A stretch of 64,000 nt of DNA from NCBI GenBank assembly GCA_008828725.1, contig MEHQ01000451.1, positions 124,001 through 188,000 on the forward strand, given 5' to 3'. Below, piece after piece: positions 51,850 to 63,074 of the stretch. Made by a program: the position numbers and the translations under genes. Positions within the stretch are counted from its first letter, which is position 1, and each line of letters starts with the position of its first letter. The stretch comes from Saccharina japonica (Eukaryota > Sar > Phaeophyceae > Laminariales > Laminariaceae). Under the pieces are notes generated by a model. That model had not been told where the DNA came from. It did no database searches and was given only the letters and a program-made list of their open reading frames with translations.

Positions 51850-53290
51850 GCTTGGGGTTTGATAGGTGGAACCGGGTTTATGACAGCAGCTGGAGCAGTG
51901 CCTCAGACACAACGCATCCTGATCCTACTCTCCGGTGTCGTTCGTAGTACAGCAGTATTGCACCAGAAAGGCAAGGTTGGGATTCAGATATTTACTGTAG
52001 ATTTACAGGAAAACAAGAATTTAGTTAGTGTAGAACACGCCGATTCCCAAATAGGAAACCCAGACTAATCGAACGTTCCTGTTTCTTACTACTAATAATA
52101 CTCGTACATATGGTATATAGGTGTCTTGGTATAGTGTCATTACGTATTTAATACGCTCACGTATATACGAAGTAGTCATCATGACGTCGTTTTGGACCTT
52201 CCAAACTATCTCTGTTTTAGTATGCCCCGAGGAGCACCTGCTCTCCCGAGCGCCGGTCGTACTCGCCGCGACCGGGCGACGGTGCCACGCCCGCCCACAC
52301 AGCAGCTAGCTAACAGCAGCCCTCGGGTGTGTGCCCGGCGAAACAAGTGGCATCAACGCCAAACTCGGCGAGCGGGGAGCGCCAATCGGTGCCCTCTCGG
52401 GGACGGGTTGCTTCATCCCCGAGATAGAGGGGGTCCCCGGACGGGAGGGGTTTCCAACCATTTTGGAGGCGTTTGGCTATGGGGATGTTTTTCGTGTCCC
52501 CTGTTTTTGGGCTTCTCCTTGCACATAAGGCATTTTATTTCGGGGATAGAACACTACTTCCCCCCCGGGATTCATATTTTGGATCAGATATTGTACGCAT
52601 GTAGAGTGCCCAATTCTGTAGGCCCAGGTCAGTGGTTCAAGCCCCACTTTTTATTTCTTTTTTTCGTTTTATTTGCTCGGCATTTTAGTATGAAAATACG
52701 AAAACCCATACGTTAACTTTGCACGTTAAAACACACATCAAGCACACTCTTTCAGTGAGCACCGGTAAGTGGGTGGGTGGGTGGGTGGGTGGGTACGTAA
52801 CATGTTTGTTTTACAGCCACTAGTCCGCTGGTGTTGCATTGTACCACTGTGAAGGGACCCCTTCGGTCAAAACAAAAAAAGAAGGGCATACGACAAAAAG
52901 GGGGACACCCCCCTCCAAAGTCGGGACTTAAAGGGGGGAGACTGCCAAACGCCGGCGGCGAGGCTCTCGCTATCCAGGTGGTAGTCAATAACATCACAAA
53001 ACAACGGCCGAGCACGATGTTTGCGCGTCCATGGTACACTCTTGTTCACAGCTTAACCATCACTGGCTCCTAACAGCGTGCATAGCGGCTAATGGCCTGG
53101 TATCTTAGGATCTCCCCTCTCCTCTAAGTCATGACAGCTACCGGTACCTGCTACCAGGTATATACATACGGGTCACATATCTGAGCACCTCGTGTGTGCT
53201 CGTTATCCCACATCTGGAATCCGTTGTTATATACGTAGAAGAGGCACCCACTGCAGTACACAGTACACCATTGTCTTGGTGCGTAAGTGC
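51850..53290. other. No gene recognised
   Basis: Frames at 52192-52716 and 52331-52528 overlap each other and have no domain. A GTGGTTCAAGCCCCAC at about 52632 resembles a tRNA B box without an A box. A (GTGG)n run lies at 52770-52795. Confidence 0.45.
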
Positions 53291-53299
53291 AGTGTACTC

Positions 53300-53485
53300 C
53301 AGTTCGATACGAGTCGACGAGGAAAGAAAGGGCTCAAGTCTTCTCGCGATAAAAAATCAAGGCACGAACCGTAGAGCGGGAGGAGAGAGAAGAGACTACT
53401 TCGTGACCCCGGATCTGAGGTACGACTAGGAAGGAAAGAGAAAAGAAGGGCGAAGATAATGGAATGGGATTGGGAACAAAAAAAA
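53300..53485 (+). mobile_element. tRNA-derived SINE, family 1 (copy f, headless)
   Basis: The plus-strand body runs from GTTCGATACGAGTCGACGAG through CTTCTCGCGATAAAA and GACCCCGGATCTGAGGTACG to an A-rich tail (53477-53486). The 5' head is missing. Confidence 0.78.
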
Positions 53486-53489
53486 GTAC

Positions 53490-53990
53490 GTATTTACGCT
53501 GATTCACTACTTCGTTGCTTGAGGTGCACGGTGTGATTCAGTTACGATGTGTATGTACGACATAGGTATACGTAGTGTTTAGCGTATGTTTGGGCTATGG
53601 TGCGGTGTTATTCCACTCTTCCAGCGTTATTGCAGCCTGTCCTGTGAGCACTATTAATAACTCCTGTTTGGGCGATGAGAACAACAACAGTATAGTGTGC
53701 ATACATCCACGGTAGTACCATACGATACATGGCCACAACGAGGCGACGCATGCTACCTTGAGGGCAGAGGTGCGCCATGTTGTTTCTGCCTTCAAAGGGT
53801 GGTCACTTGAATATATTATAGGAGCTCTATACCTGCAGTAGCCTGCACACTGATTTTGGAGGAAAATAAAAGAGCATCCCGATGAGCAATCGCATGGCAA
53901 CACAAGCATGAACTTAAAAAGAAACATATTGCAACACAAGCATGAAAGTTCGGCGATGTTTGGGTTAAGGGCCCGTTTTAACGAAGAAAA
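53490..53990. other. No gene recognised
   Basis: A frame of 145 codons at 53595-54032 on the minus strand runs into the foldback repeat and has no domain. Confidence 0.4.
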
Positions 53991-53995
53991 AAAAA

Positions 53996-54135
53996 TCAGT
54001 TTGGACAAGAAAAAATCAAATCCGCTTTTCATTGGTCAACACGCGCACCAGCACCAAAGATTAGGATCTTGGGGGGTGCTGGTGCGTGTGTTGACCAATG
54101 AAAAGCGATTTTTTATTTTTATTTTTCCAAATTGA
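53996..54135. mobile_element. Foldback MITE of about 140 bp
   Basis: Two arms of about 34 bp, CGCTTTTCATTGGTCAACAC...CAGCACC and its near-perfect inverse, surround a 19-bp loop. The homology extends outward to CAGTTTGGA on the left and TCCAAATTG on the right, giving arms of about 60 bp. It would form a long hairpin. No target duplication could be fixed because the flanks are A/T-rich. Confidence 0.7.
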
Positions 54136-54389
54136 ATTTATTTTATACTCGTTAATATGGGCCCTAATATGGGCCCTAAGGAGCCCCGTCATTCAGAAAG
54201 TTTTTTAGCCAAAAAAAGGTATACCGGTATACCTCTATCGTAACACGCGCCACGCATCGACAGTTTCATTTCGAGTCGGTTTGGCAGGGTACCTGGGCGT
54301 ACCCGGCGGCGACAAGCAGAGTCCCCGTTTTAGTCATGGTTTTAGGGGGGTGTCCCCCTTTTTATCAAATGCTCAAAAACAAAAGCTTG

Positions 54390-54397
54390 AATCTTTT
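54390..54397 (+). repeat. Left target-site duplication AATCTTTT
   Basis: Identical to 60517-60524, flanking the hAT element. Confidence 0.93.
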
Positions 54398-54418
54398 CAA
54401 GGCTTATCGCGGTATTTT

Positions 54419-54790
54419 GGCGGGACGGTAACGGCGGTAACGGCGGGACGGGACGGTTAAACCGTCGTTAAACTGTTCCCGCCGTCCCGTCAAATCCCGT
54501 CCCGTCCCGTCCCGCCGACAAATCTCCAACCGTTGAACTTTACCGTCCCGTCCCGTCATCGAAATCTGCCCCGTTGAACTTTACCGTCCCGTCCCGTCAA
54601 GAAAATCGCTCCCGTTGAAAATTACCGTCCCGTCCCGTCGAGATAATGTAATTTACCGTCCCGTCCCGTCATGCACGGCTGTCTTTACCGTCCCGTCCCG
54701 TCATGCACGGCTGTCTTTACCGTCCCGTCCCGCCGACAAAACTTGTCTCTCCCGCCAAGATTCACACCTGCCCGTTGTCTCTTCCCGTCA
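54419..54790. repeat. Left subterminal CCGTCCCGTC array of the hAT
   Basis: The outermost part (54419-54460) carries GGGACGG on the plus strand. After a palindrome (GACGGTTAAACCGTC) the motif flips to CCGTCCCGTC and is repeated to about 54735, often spaced by GTTGAA/TTTACC. A 30-bp unit CATGCACGGCTGTCTTTACC occurs twice. Confidence 0.92.
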
Positions 54791-55252
54791 TTCCCACCAA
54801 GAATCTATGAATTTACAAAATTTGTTTTTTCACACTGGTATGTACATTAAAATTAAATGAAAGTGATACGAATTTACAATTTACGAATTTACGGAATTAC
54901 GAAATACGAAAATTCCGAAATATGAAACATCAAAATATCAAAATATCAAAATATGAAATAATGAAATAACAAAAATTTGAATTTACGAATCAACGAAATT
55001 TGGTTTTGACGTTAAAGTTCAATTATTAATAAATAAATAAAATATATATATGAAAGTATGAAAATTTGAAAATTTGTCACGATTTATTCATTTTCGGTCT
55101 TTTATATTCACTACTTTGTAGTTCATATCATATGATTTCCAGTGGCAACACCCACCAGCCACCCGCTCGCACCCACACACAGACCACACACAGCAGCACA
55201 GCAGCACAGCAACCGCACCAGTAGGTAGTACCACCGTGGCCGGCACCGCGCC

Positions 55253-58200
55253 ATGGATGCGTTTTTAACGAGCTCGGCTGAGCAACCAGCACCGGCACCA
55301 GCACCACCACGGCCGCCGCCACCGCCCCCACCACCACCAACAACAACGACAAGCACGACAGCCACCAGCATTACAGCGCAAGCACAGCCACCAGAAAATC
55401 TACCAGCTGGCAAGGCAATCGTTGTTGGGGCAGGGGTGGGGAGGCTTCAGAAGACGTCGCCCGTGTGGCAACACTTCTCGGAGTTTGAACCGCCGGTCGG
55501 GAAGAAAAACGTCAAGTGCACGGTGGTCACAGAGTTGCCTGCCTCGGGGCTGCTTAGTGCGCGCGGCCATCCGTGCGGGAAGTTTTTCACGTACACCCGC
55601 GCTACACCGGGAAAAAGAAGCTCCGGAACAAGCGGCCTGCTCAGCCACCTGAAAGAATGCCACCCCGCCGAGTATAAGGCGGCGCTGGAGGCAAGCCGTT
55701 CATCCACATCTACCAGGAAGAAGCGTGGTGAAGCCTTGTCAGGTGAGCGACTGTGCTGCATGTTATGTGGTCGTACGAGTATCTGTGAGAGGTTAGTTAG
55801 ATAGAGCAAAGTAGTATGGTGTCAACTCCTGCTGCTGCTGAATTTCGAAACTGGAATTTCGAATTGCAACATAGCTCATACCTCATACCACAGCAGTGTG
55901 ATTATTTTTGTTTGTATATACATAACAAGTATGTACCAGGTGTATACTAATAATAGCAGCAGTACATCCACGGTACATCGTACATTTTATATATGAATAG
56001 CAGTACATCGTGGTTTCCCGATATCATGAAATCATGTAACATAGATACATCGCACATCGTATCATGCTATATTAGCAACTGAAACGAGTTTAATGTGAAG
56101 ACAACAACAACAACAACAATATACGAGTATTGTACATACGAATATTTATGTATGATATCTCATGTCGTCTCCGTGCTGCTGCTGCTGCTGCTTGCTGTGT
56201 CTTGCATTAAATAATGACTAAATGATCCGCTCTCGATGTTCCAGTCCTCGGCGTTGCGTCACTGACTATGCCCCCTATCCCCTTTCCTGTACTCGTACGT
56301 ACTGCTCCTGCTGCTGCTCCTGCTGTTTTGTGTGGAGTGCAGGCCAGGACAAAGTTGGGGTAGATTCGAAGGTCCGCATCATCGAGGGACACATGCACCG
56401 CGCAATGACGAAAAAGCAGCGGGAGGAGCAAGATCGCCGCTACGTCATCCTGTGCGCCTCCGAGATGCGACCTTTCTCCATGTCGTCCGGAGCTGCGTTT
56501 CAGTACTTCATCGGCGGCCTTTCTCCATCTTACGTCTCCCAAACCATCCATCAAACAACCATCGATCGCCACCTGGATGCCCTGTTCATGGAAGTGAAGA
56601 CCGCCATCACCGTAAAGCTCCAGGAGCACGTCACATCGGTCAGGAAAATGGGCTGGTATGGCCCCTGCGTCAGCGCACAGGTGGATCTGACAACTGCGAA
56701 CAACGTCGAGTACGCCACGATGTCCCTTTCTTGGGTCCCGCAGGATTGGTCTGAAATGGAGCGAGTGACGGTGTGCACGAAGGCCTTTCCAGGGAGGCAC
56801 ACGCAAGAGGAGTTGGAACCCTGGCTCCGCAAGGTCAGTTTTACATTTTTTTACTTTTACTTTTTACGCCTATTGTTATGATATGTGCAATTTTTTATTT
56901 TTGCTTTCTCTTCCGTTGCTTCCGCGGCGGGCGAATGTACGAATTTACGAATTTACCAAGCATAATAATATAATAATAATTTTACCAGTATTGATGTATA
57001 ATATAAAATACCTGGTACCGTGATGATACTCGTAAGAATCATATTATGATACATACGATGATAAGATAATAAGGATATGAACACGCATTATTAATACATT
57101 TACAATGATGCGAGTAAGTGCGTTTGCTCGTGGTGCGAATATTAATATTTTGCTAATTTTTAATTTTAGTGCACATCGGTTTTGTTTTATACAAAATACT
57201 TGTTGTGGTGTACATAGATACTCGTATATATTGTCTTGTTGTTGTTGGTGGTTTTTTTTTCGCCTTCTTTTGCTCTCTCGGTTGTACTGCTTTTATTTTT
57301 TATCATATCATACCAGGTACATAAATATACGTATGATAGTGTGGGTGGGGGTGGATACAATTAATTAATTACCTACTGAGCTACGATAGTGGGGATTAAT
57401 TAATTTAGCGAAAGAGGGAGAAGAATGTACAAATCTAATATTTCATACTGGTACTTTATACTTTTCTGAATTCTTGTTTTAGTCGCCAACATTGGGCACT
57501 ATTTGATACTTGCGCAAAGCTTCTTTCCCGCGAAAACACACGACTCAATCAAGTGTATCATAACATTTCCACTATTAATACTGCTATTTTACGTAATACC
57601 GTACATACGTAACTTGTTTTTTTTTGCAGATGACGCAGGAGGTCTTCGAGCCTATTTTGGGTGAGGGAAACTGCGAGCCAAGCGACGTCTACATGGCCGC
57701 CACAGTCGACCAAGGGCGCAACATCATCAACGCATGGGAGAGCATGAACGTCCCCGTCCTGATCTGCTCTGGGCACCGGCTCAATTCGGCGGTCACGTGG
57801 GGGCTGGGCATCTCCGGGAGCTGTACCCAGGCGGGGGGGACGTGCAAGAATACCGTGCTGCGCAAGCTCATGGCCAAGATAGCCGCCATGGTCGGCCACT
57901 TCAGTCACTCCGCGGTCAACAACGACGCCTTCAAGGGCGTACAACGCGAAGTCCAAGAGCTAGCTACAGTCTTGGAGCTGATTCGTCGCAACGACACGAG
58001 GTAGGACGCGGCGAGGGGGTCAAATCGTAGATATGGCAGGTACCATATCATACAGGTACAACAACAGTAGTTGATTGTTTTATTTTCTCGTTTTTTTCGG
58101 CTTGAGATGTACGATGTGCCACAGCAGTTATGATGTACCGGGTATATTATCGTACTGCGTTGTACTTTGTATTTTGTCTAATATTTGTTCCTGCGGTATG

Positions 58201-59907
58201 CTTCCACTCCAGAGCCTTTTAGAGCCTTTCCTGTGACAGGCAGTGAGTGGGACTATATTTTTCGCGATCAGGTAATGTGATAACAAGCAACAGCTTCGAA
58301 TTTGTTTATTATTTAGATCACAACAGTTTATTTAGTGCGATAGACAGGGAGAAATGCAAAAATGTACGAGGTATTTTACGTACAAATTTGCAGCAGTATG
58401 AAACGTCTTTCGCAGGAGCAGTATTTCCGAGCTATTGGAACCTGTCCTGTAACCACGGACTGCATTGTAGCGATGAGTTAATGGGAGAACAGCAAAAAAC
58501 TAAAAACGTGTACTCGTGAATGTATGTTCATTATGTGTCAGATTAGGTGTCCTGTACTTCTGTAAATATATTCGTACATCCTCGCTCAGAACTGTTCTGG
58601 CATATATTCTCCGTATAACCACGGCGAGCGACCGCCCCTCCTCCCGCCCCTTTCCGCTTCGTTTCCGCCCGTTGTTGTATATTTTTATTGTTGAAGGTGG
58701 GGGTCGCAGCACTCCATGATGTCGCGCGTGCTCAGGCTCTACCGGTGTCTCACAGCATACTTCGCGCAGAACCTCACCATCCGCGCTCTGTACGCGTTGG
58801 AATGGCAAGCGGCGCTGGAGGTGACGAGCATCCTCGACCCCGCCGCCCTGGTCACGACTCAGATCCAAGGGGGACGGCACGCCTTTGTAGGCAAGGCGAT
58901 CAACGACTTCACCATGCTATACGAGTCGTTCGCCTTTGACACCCAGGACATCCGCACGCTGGACCCACCGAGCGGCCCGCTCAACTCCGTCGCGAAGGGC
59001 AGCCTCCTTCCGGAGGTGAAGGCAATGGTGAAGATCCTACTCGCGGACATGAACGCCAGGAAGTTGGGTCATGCAACGCTGAAGCCAGAAATGATGAGCT
59101 TGGTGCTGGACCCTCGCTACAAAACCTGCTGCGAGGGGGTGTGCCGTAACGGGGGCGACGCCCTGAAGAAAGACGTAAGCGAGGAAGTGACGAGACAACT
59201 ATCCAACTTCGTGGGACATGCCGAGCCAACCGTGAACGGAGGAGCTGGGTCAGGCGGTTCCGGGGGCGCCGGAGCAGGGCTACCAGGGCCGGGCGACGCA
59301 GGAGCGGCGGGCGCCGGATCAGCAGGCGTCGGGGCAGGGGCGGGCGGGGAGGGGGCGGGGGGATGCCCCCTCCGCCCGTGCTGAGCGCTAAGTAAGTTGG
59401 AAAGGTTGAGGCTTGCGCGCAACATTGTACATACCACAATGCAGCAACGAGAATGGACCGGAGTCACGTGCGGACGTCGCACTGCGCGAGTTCGGTGAGT
59501 ACATGAACGTTGCAGCCAATTCGCCTGATTTCGATGTACTCAACGCGTGGAAGTTACAGGCGATGGATGTAGTAGACGCCAAGACGGGGGGGGTGGTAGT
59601 GCCGGCTCGCTGGCCACATGTCGGACTGTTGGCTCGACTGTACCTGGGGATCGACACCACCAGTTGTCAAGCAGAAAGGAACTTCTCTGCTCTTTCGGCA
59701 GTCGTTAGCCAACTGCGCACCTCCCTTGGGACTGACAAAATCAAGAATATGATGCTGCTTAAGCTCAACTCGCACTTGATCCCCGGGCTAGCGAAGGTTC
59801 TCCAGGATGTAGCGGCGTTAAAGGCTAACTGCGACGTGGAGGCTGCCGCATCAGTCGCTGCTCAAAACGCTGCGGCTGGCGAGGTTATTTATGTAGACGA
59901 AGCATGA
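55253..59907 (+). CDS. hAT-superfamily transposase, five exons
   Basis: Cut-and-paste transposase with an RNase H-like DDE fold. Exons: 55253-55742, 56343-56833, 57630-58000, 58697 to about 59248 or 59391, and 59445-59907. The ATG context is GCGCCATGG. Exon 1 has a Pro/Thr-rich start and a BED-like zinc finger (W..F, two Cys, final HLKECH). Exon 2 has the first catalytic Asp in QVDLTTANN. Exon 3 has the second Asp in TVDQGRN and the CxxH motif CSGHRLNS. The exon 3/4 junction restores DTRWGSQHSMMSRVL, the conserved TRW block. Exon 5 has the dimerisation domain with the catalytic Glu in CQAERNFS and LRTSLGTDKIKNMM. The first three introns keep frame. At the fourth, a strong donor (GTAAGT at 59392) follows an in-frame TGA at 59382-59384, so either a weaker in-phase donor (GTCAGG at 59249) is used or an indel in the Gly-rich linker has shifted the frame. 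Confidence 0.9.
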
Positions 59908-60129
59908 GGATATTTGCTCTGTACTATGATGTATTATACGAGTTTGTAGCGTAATTTGTAAATTGCAAGGTAATTCGGCGTGATTTCGCCATGCCAGTAT
60001 ATAATTTATTATGGGGATACGAATTTCAAGATGGGTTTCTATTCACGTACGATTTGTACGAGATAGTGTTCTTTTCATGTGTTCATCTAGAGCAACGACA
60101 ACTGTTTTGATCCAATGATCCAGTGCCGT

Positions 60130-60490
60130 CTCTTCCCGCCGTGAAGAAAAATATTAACCGTCCCGTCCCGTCGTGAAAGGTTATATTATTTACCGTCCCG
60201 TCCCGCCGTGAAAAATTATATTTACCGTCCCGTCCCGTCGTGAAAAATTATATTTACCGTCCCGTCCCGTCGTGGAAAAAAATTCCGTTGAATTTTACCG
60301 TCCCGTCCCGTCGTGAAAATCTACCCCGTTGAAATAACCGTCCCGTCCCGTTGAGAATTTTTACATCAACCGTCCCGTCCCGTCCCGTCTCAAAAACCTG
60401 TTCGGTAGTCATTTTACCGTCCCGTCCCGTCCCGTCTTCATATTTTTTCCCGCCAAACAAGTAAAAACTGTACCGTCCCGTCCCGTCTCG
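60130..60490 (+). repeat. Right subterminal CCGTCCCGTC array of the hAT
   Basis: About ten copies of ACCGTCCCGTCCCGTC spaced by A/T-rich GTGAAAATT-type linkers, on the plus strand up to 60487, then ATTATCGAG and the terminal repeat. Confidence 0.93.
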
Positions 60491-60516
60491 ATTATCGAGT
60501 ACCGTGATAAGCCTTG

Positions 60517-60524
60517 AATCTTTT
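60517..60524 (+). repeat. Right target-site duplication AATCTTTT
   Basis: Identical to 54390-54397. Confidence 0.93.
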
Positions 60525-60559
60525 GAAGAAAAAAAAAAATCGTCTTTTTTACAGCAATA

Positions 60560-60636
60560 CCACTCTGTCCCGAAATATAAGCACATGTTGTACATCAAAA
60601 TTCAATAAAAGGTGCTTATATTTCAGGACAGAGTGG
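60560..60636. mobile_element. Stowaway-like MITE, 77 bp
   Basis: Inverted repeats of 25 bp, CCACTCTGTCC(C/T)GAAATATA..., one mismatch, around a 27-bp loop, flanked by TA on both sides (60558-60559 and 60637-60638). TA duplications are the mark of Tc1/mariner-mobilised MITEs. It lies only 34 bp outside the hAT element's right duplication. Confidence 0.82.
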
Positions 60637-60639
60637 TAC

Positions 60640-61215
60640 TATTTAAGGTACAATGACGCCATATCATGAGTCCTTACCAAACACGGCATAGCTCCAGTTC
60701 GAATGCTCAGGGCCCCTCCCGGCCAAGGTATGGTTTGTTCGCTATGGTCTCTACGAGGTGCTGGGGCCCTTGGATCTGCAAGGGAGTGCAGGCATTGCTG
60801 TGTTTGAATCACGACACGAAAGTGCTCCGCAGCAAGAGTTTGTATAATTCCGTGCTCCTGTTTGGTATATGCACCTACTTGTGGCCGCGTAGGACGCTAC
60901 GGACGGTTGCACTATAGGCGCAGGTGAGTTCGCCTACTAGTACTAGTGCTCGGCGTTTCCGTTGAACATCTGAGTTAAAAAAAGTATCAGCAGCCTGAGA
61001 AACTTGCATGCTTCTATTAGTATATACGAGTAGGTACCAGAGGTATGGGGGGTAGCTTTTGAGTAAGGGGACTTTTCGTGGTGAAAAGGGTGTCAGACCG
61101 ATTCGGCACCTGAGCCTAAAAGGTTACCCATGACGAACGCTCTCTAAAACTACCACCATGGAGTAGGTGTTACTGGGCATTTTAACTGGAGAAATGCCGT
61201 TTTCGGTACGCAGGG
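60640..61215. other. No gene recognised
   Basis: A frame of 83 codons at 60666-60917 has no recognisable domain. Confidence 0.45.
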
Positions 61216-61217
61216 AG

Positions 61218-61597
61218 TCTTTTTTTTTTTCTTTCCATTCAATTTATTATCTTCGCCTTTCCTTTCTGTCTCCTTTCTAATCGTAACTCAGATCTACAGT
61301 AGGCACTTCTCCCTCCTCCCCACAACGGTTAGTGCTTCGAATTTTCCAGTTATCGGGAGAAGACGTCAGCCCTTTCTCTCCCTCGTCGGCTTACATCGAA
61401 TTGCACCCACCCACGATGCTACTGTAGTCGCTCTCAGCAGTTGATTCCGTTTTCTATGTGTTTTTGCAAATCAACTCAAAAGTCTGACCCATGGGGGATT
61501 CAAACTCACGAAATCAACTCTAGCAGCATTCGAGGGTACCACTTGTAGTAAAGTACGTACTCGTAGCCCACCGGCGTGACCGAAAATTCAAATCATA
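61218..61597 (-). mobile_element. tRNA-derived SINE, family 1 (copy g)
   Basis: Minus-strand copy with a B-box-like GATTCAAACTC (plus strand), T-rich linker, full body and A-tail (plus-strand poly-T at 61218-61231). The head ends in CACCGGCGTGACCG, a diverged form of the family start and similar to that at 18297-18392. Confidence 0.75.
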
Positions 61598-61599
61598 CC

Positions 61600-62680
61600 A
61601 AACATAGTATAAATGAAAAAAAAAACACGGATTTTGTTTTTTTCAAGACTGCAGCAGACTGCAGTGCTCTTGAGTTTTTCGCCCATATGGGCCCTTTGAG
61701 AGTGCTGTTGTTGTCATTGTTGTCATGAGTGCATTTGACGCGATTGCGGGGGGTTGCGGTTGTCATGAGTCATGAGCGATCATTAATACTGTAGTTTGCA
61801 ACGCCTGAGCCATTGCTTGTGATGCAAACTTGACGCAAATGTTAAATGTTAATGTTGGTGGGTGAACAAGGGATCACGAAGCGTTTGTATTACGGGGGGC
61901 CATAGTAAATAGGGCCCGTGGTACACACAAAAACATGCATATTTACCTTTTTTTTACTAACTACAAGGGCTCCGCTGCGCGGGCGGCTAACGCCGCCCGC
62001 TCCGCTCGCGGAAGGAAGAATGGAACCGAATGTGAAAAGCGTAAAACAGAAACAAATATTATTCTGGCTGCAACTGGCGACTTGATAATGCCAAGAGCTC
62101 CTATATATGTATGACGGCAAATACAGGACAGAAACGATAATGGGAATATCTACAGTATATTTCAACACGAAAAAAGATCGCGAAGAAAGCAAAAAGCTCC
62201 GCCCCGTCCGCTACGCTCGCGAAAGGAAAGGGGCAAAAGAGGTCCACGATGTGGTGCAAGGACCGACTTAAAAATGCCAAGAGAAATTCTTGGTTCAATG
62301 CAGCCAACTATTTTTTACTGCTGTACGCAACTAACTGAACGTTATTATAGCACCCGCCTACCGCTGTATCGTAAAACGTACTCACTCATGCACGATATGA
62401 ACATGTCACATTATGGAAGAAACGACACTCGTACTACTACTGCTGTAAGATTTACTGAAGAAGAGAAGGCACATCACGGTACAGCACTGTCCGCACGGCA
62501 GTAGGCCACGGAACCGCACGGCACCCAACAGCGCTGCGCTGCAACACCTACTGCTGTACATACGTACAACCGAACGTATAGTACCCGCCTACCACTCACT
62601 GCTGTATTGTACTGCAGTATACACAAACATGAACGAAAAACAAACGTACAGCAGTCTTTTTATGGGAGCATGCCTGGAGC
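61600..62680. other. No gene; CpG-rich patches
   Basis: Two similar patches, GGGCTCCGCTGCGCGGGCGG...CCGCTCGCGGAAGGAAG (61968-62020) and CTCCGCCCCGTCCGCTACGCTCGCGAAAGGAAAG (62189-62227), suggest a duplicated GC-rich repeat. No domains in the short frames. Confidence 0.45.
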
Positions 62681-62848
62681 ATGAAGAAATCACGCGAAAA
62701 AAACTTCGAACGTCTGAGGTTCTTTCAGCCTCGTAAGCTCCCTGCCCCCTCGCGACCACCTCTCGATGGACACGCGAAGCCTAGCCACGAAAACGGCGAC
62801 CGCGCTCCTGCCGACCCTCCCTCTACTGGGCAGCGCCCGCCGATACCC

Positions 62849-63068
62849 GCGATAGGGCCGCGCTCCTCCCCGTTGCCGTGTTCAAGCACGAGCACAAAAA
62901 CATGAAAAAAAGCTGGATGCAAAGCAAGTAATTAATCGCGAACATGCGAAGAAAAAAGAAAGCAAAGAAAGAACTTCGGGAAGCAAGTTACTTCTGCTTC
63001 GGCAATTAGAGGCTGAGAGTGGCTGTGAGGTGCCAAGATATGCCGAGGAAAGCTTTCGAACCAAAGAA
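62849..63068 (+). CDS. Candidate exon of an unknown Lys/Glu-rich protein
   Basis: A frame open from a TAG at about 62846 runs to a potential donor (AAAGAAG|GTAAAG at about 63069) and includes QKHEKKLDAKQVINREHAKK, then SKLLLLRQLEAESGCEVPRY. It is strongly charged and predicted helical or coiled-coil by composition, with no start codon, so it would be an internal exon. It is not part of any repeat noted here. An overlapping ATG frame (62681-62905) is Pro-rich and less convincing. No family is recognised. Confidence 0.3.
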
Positions 63069-63074
63069 GGTAAA

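Larger units (their letters stand above)
54398..60516 (+). mobile_element. Complete hAT DNA transposon
   Basis: The 6119-bp element is flanked by an exact 8-bp target duplication (AATCTTTT). Its 17-bp terminal inverted repeats CAAGGCTTATC(G/A)CGGTA differ at one position. Both subterminal regions hold dense arrays of CCGTCCCGTCCCGTC. In between lies a single transposase gene in plus orientation with every catalytic landmark of the hAT superfamily. The near-identical ends and exact duplication point to a recent insertion. hAT elements move by cut and paste through hairpins on the flanking DNA. Confidence 0.96.

Noticed and set aside
51438-51947. 169-codon frame with IFIFIF run
   Set aside because: The run is translated microsatellite and the flanks show no domain.
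52588-52655. tRNA gene near 52632
   Set aside because: GTGGTTCAAGCCCCAC looks like a T arm, but acceptor, D and anticodon arms do not form.
55123-55413. Gly/Val-rich minus-strand frame over transposase exon 1
   Set aside because: It is the shadow of the Pro/Thr-rich coding tract on the other strand.
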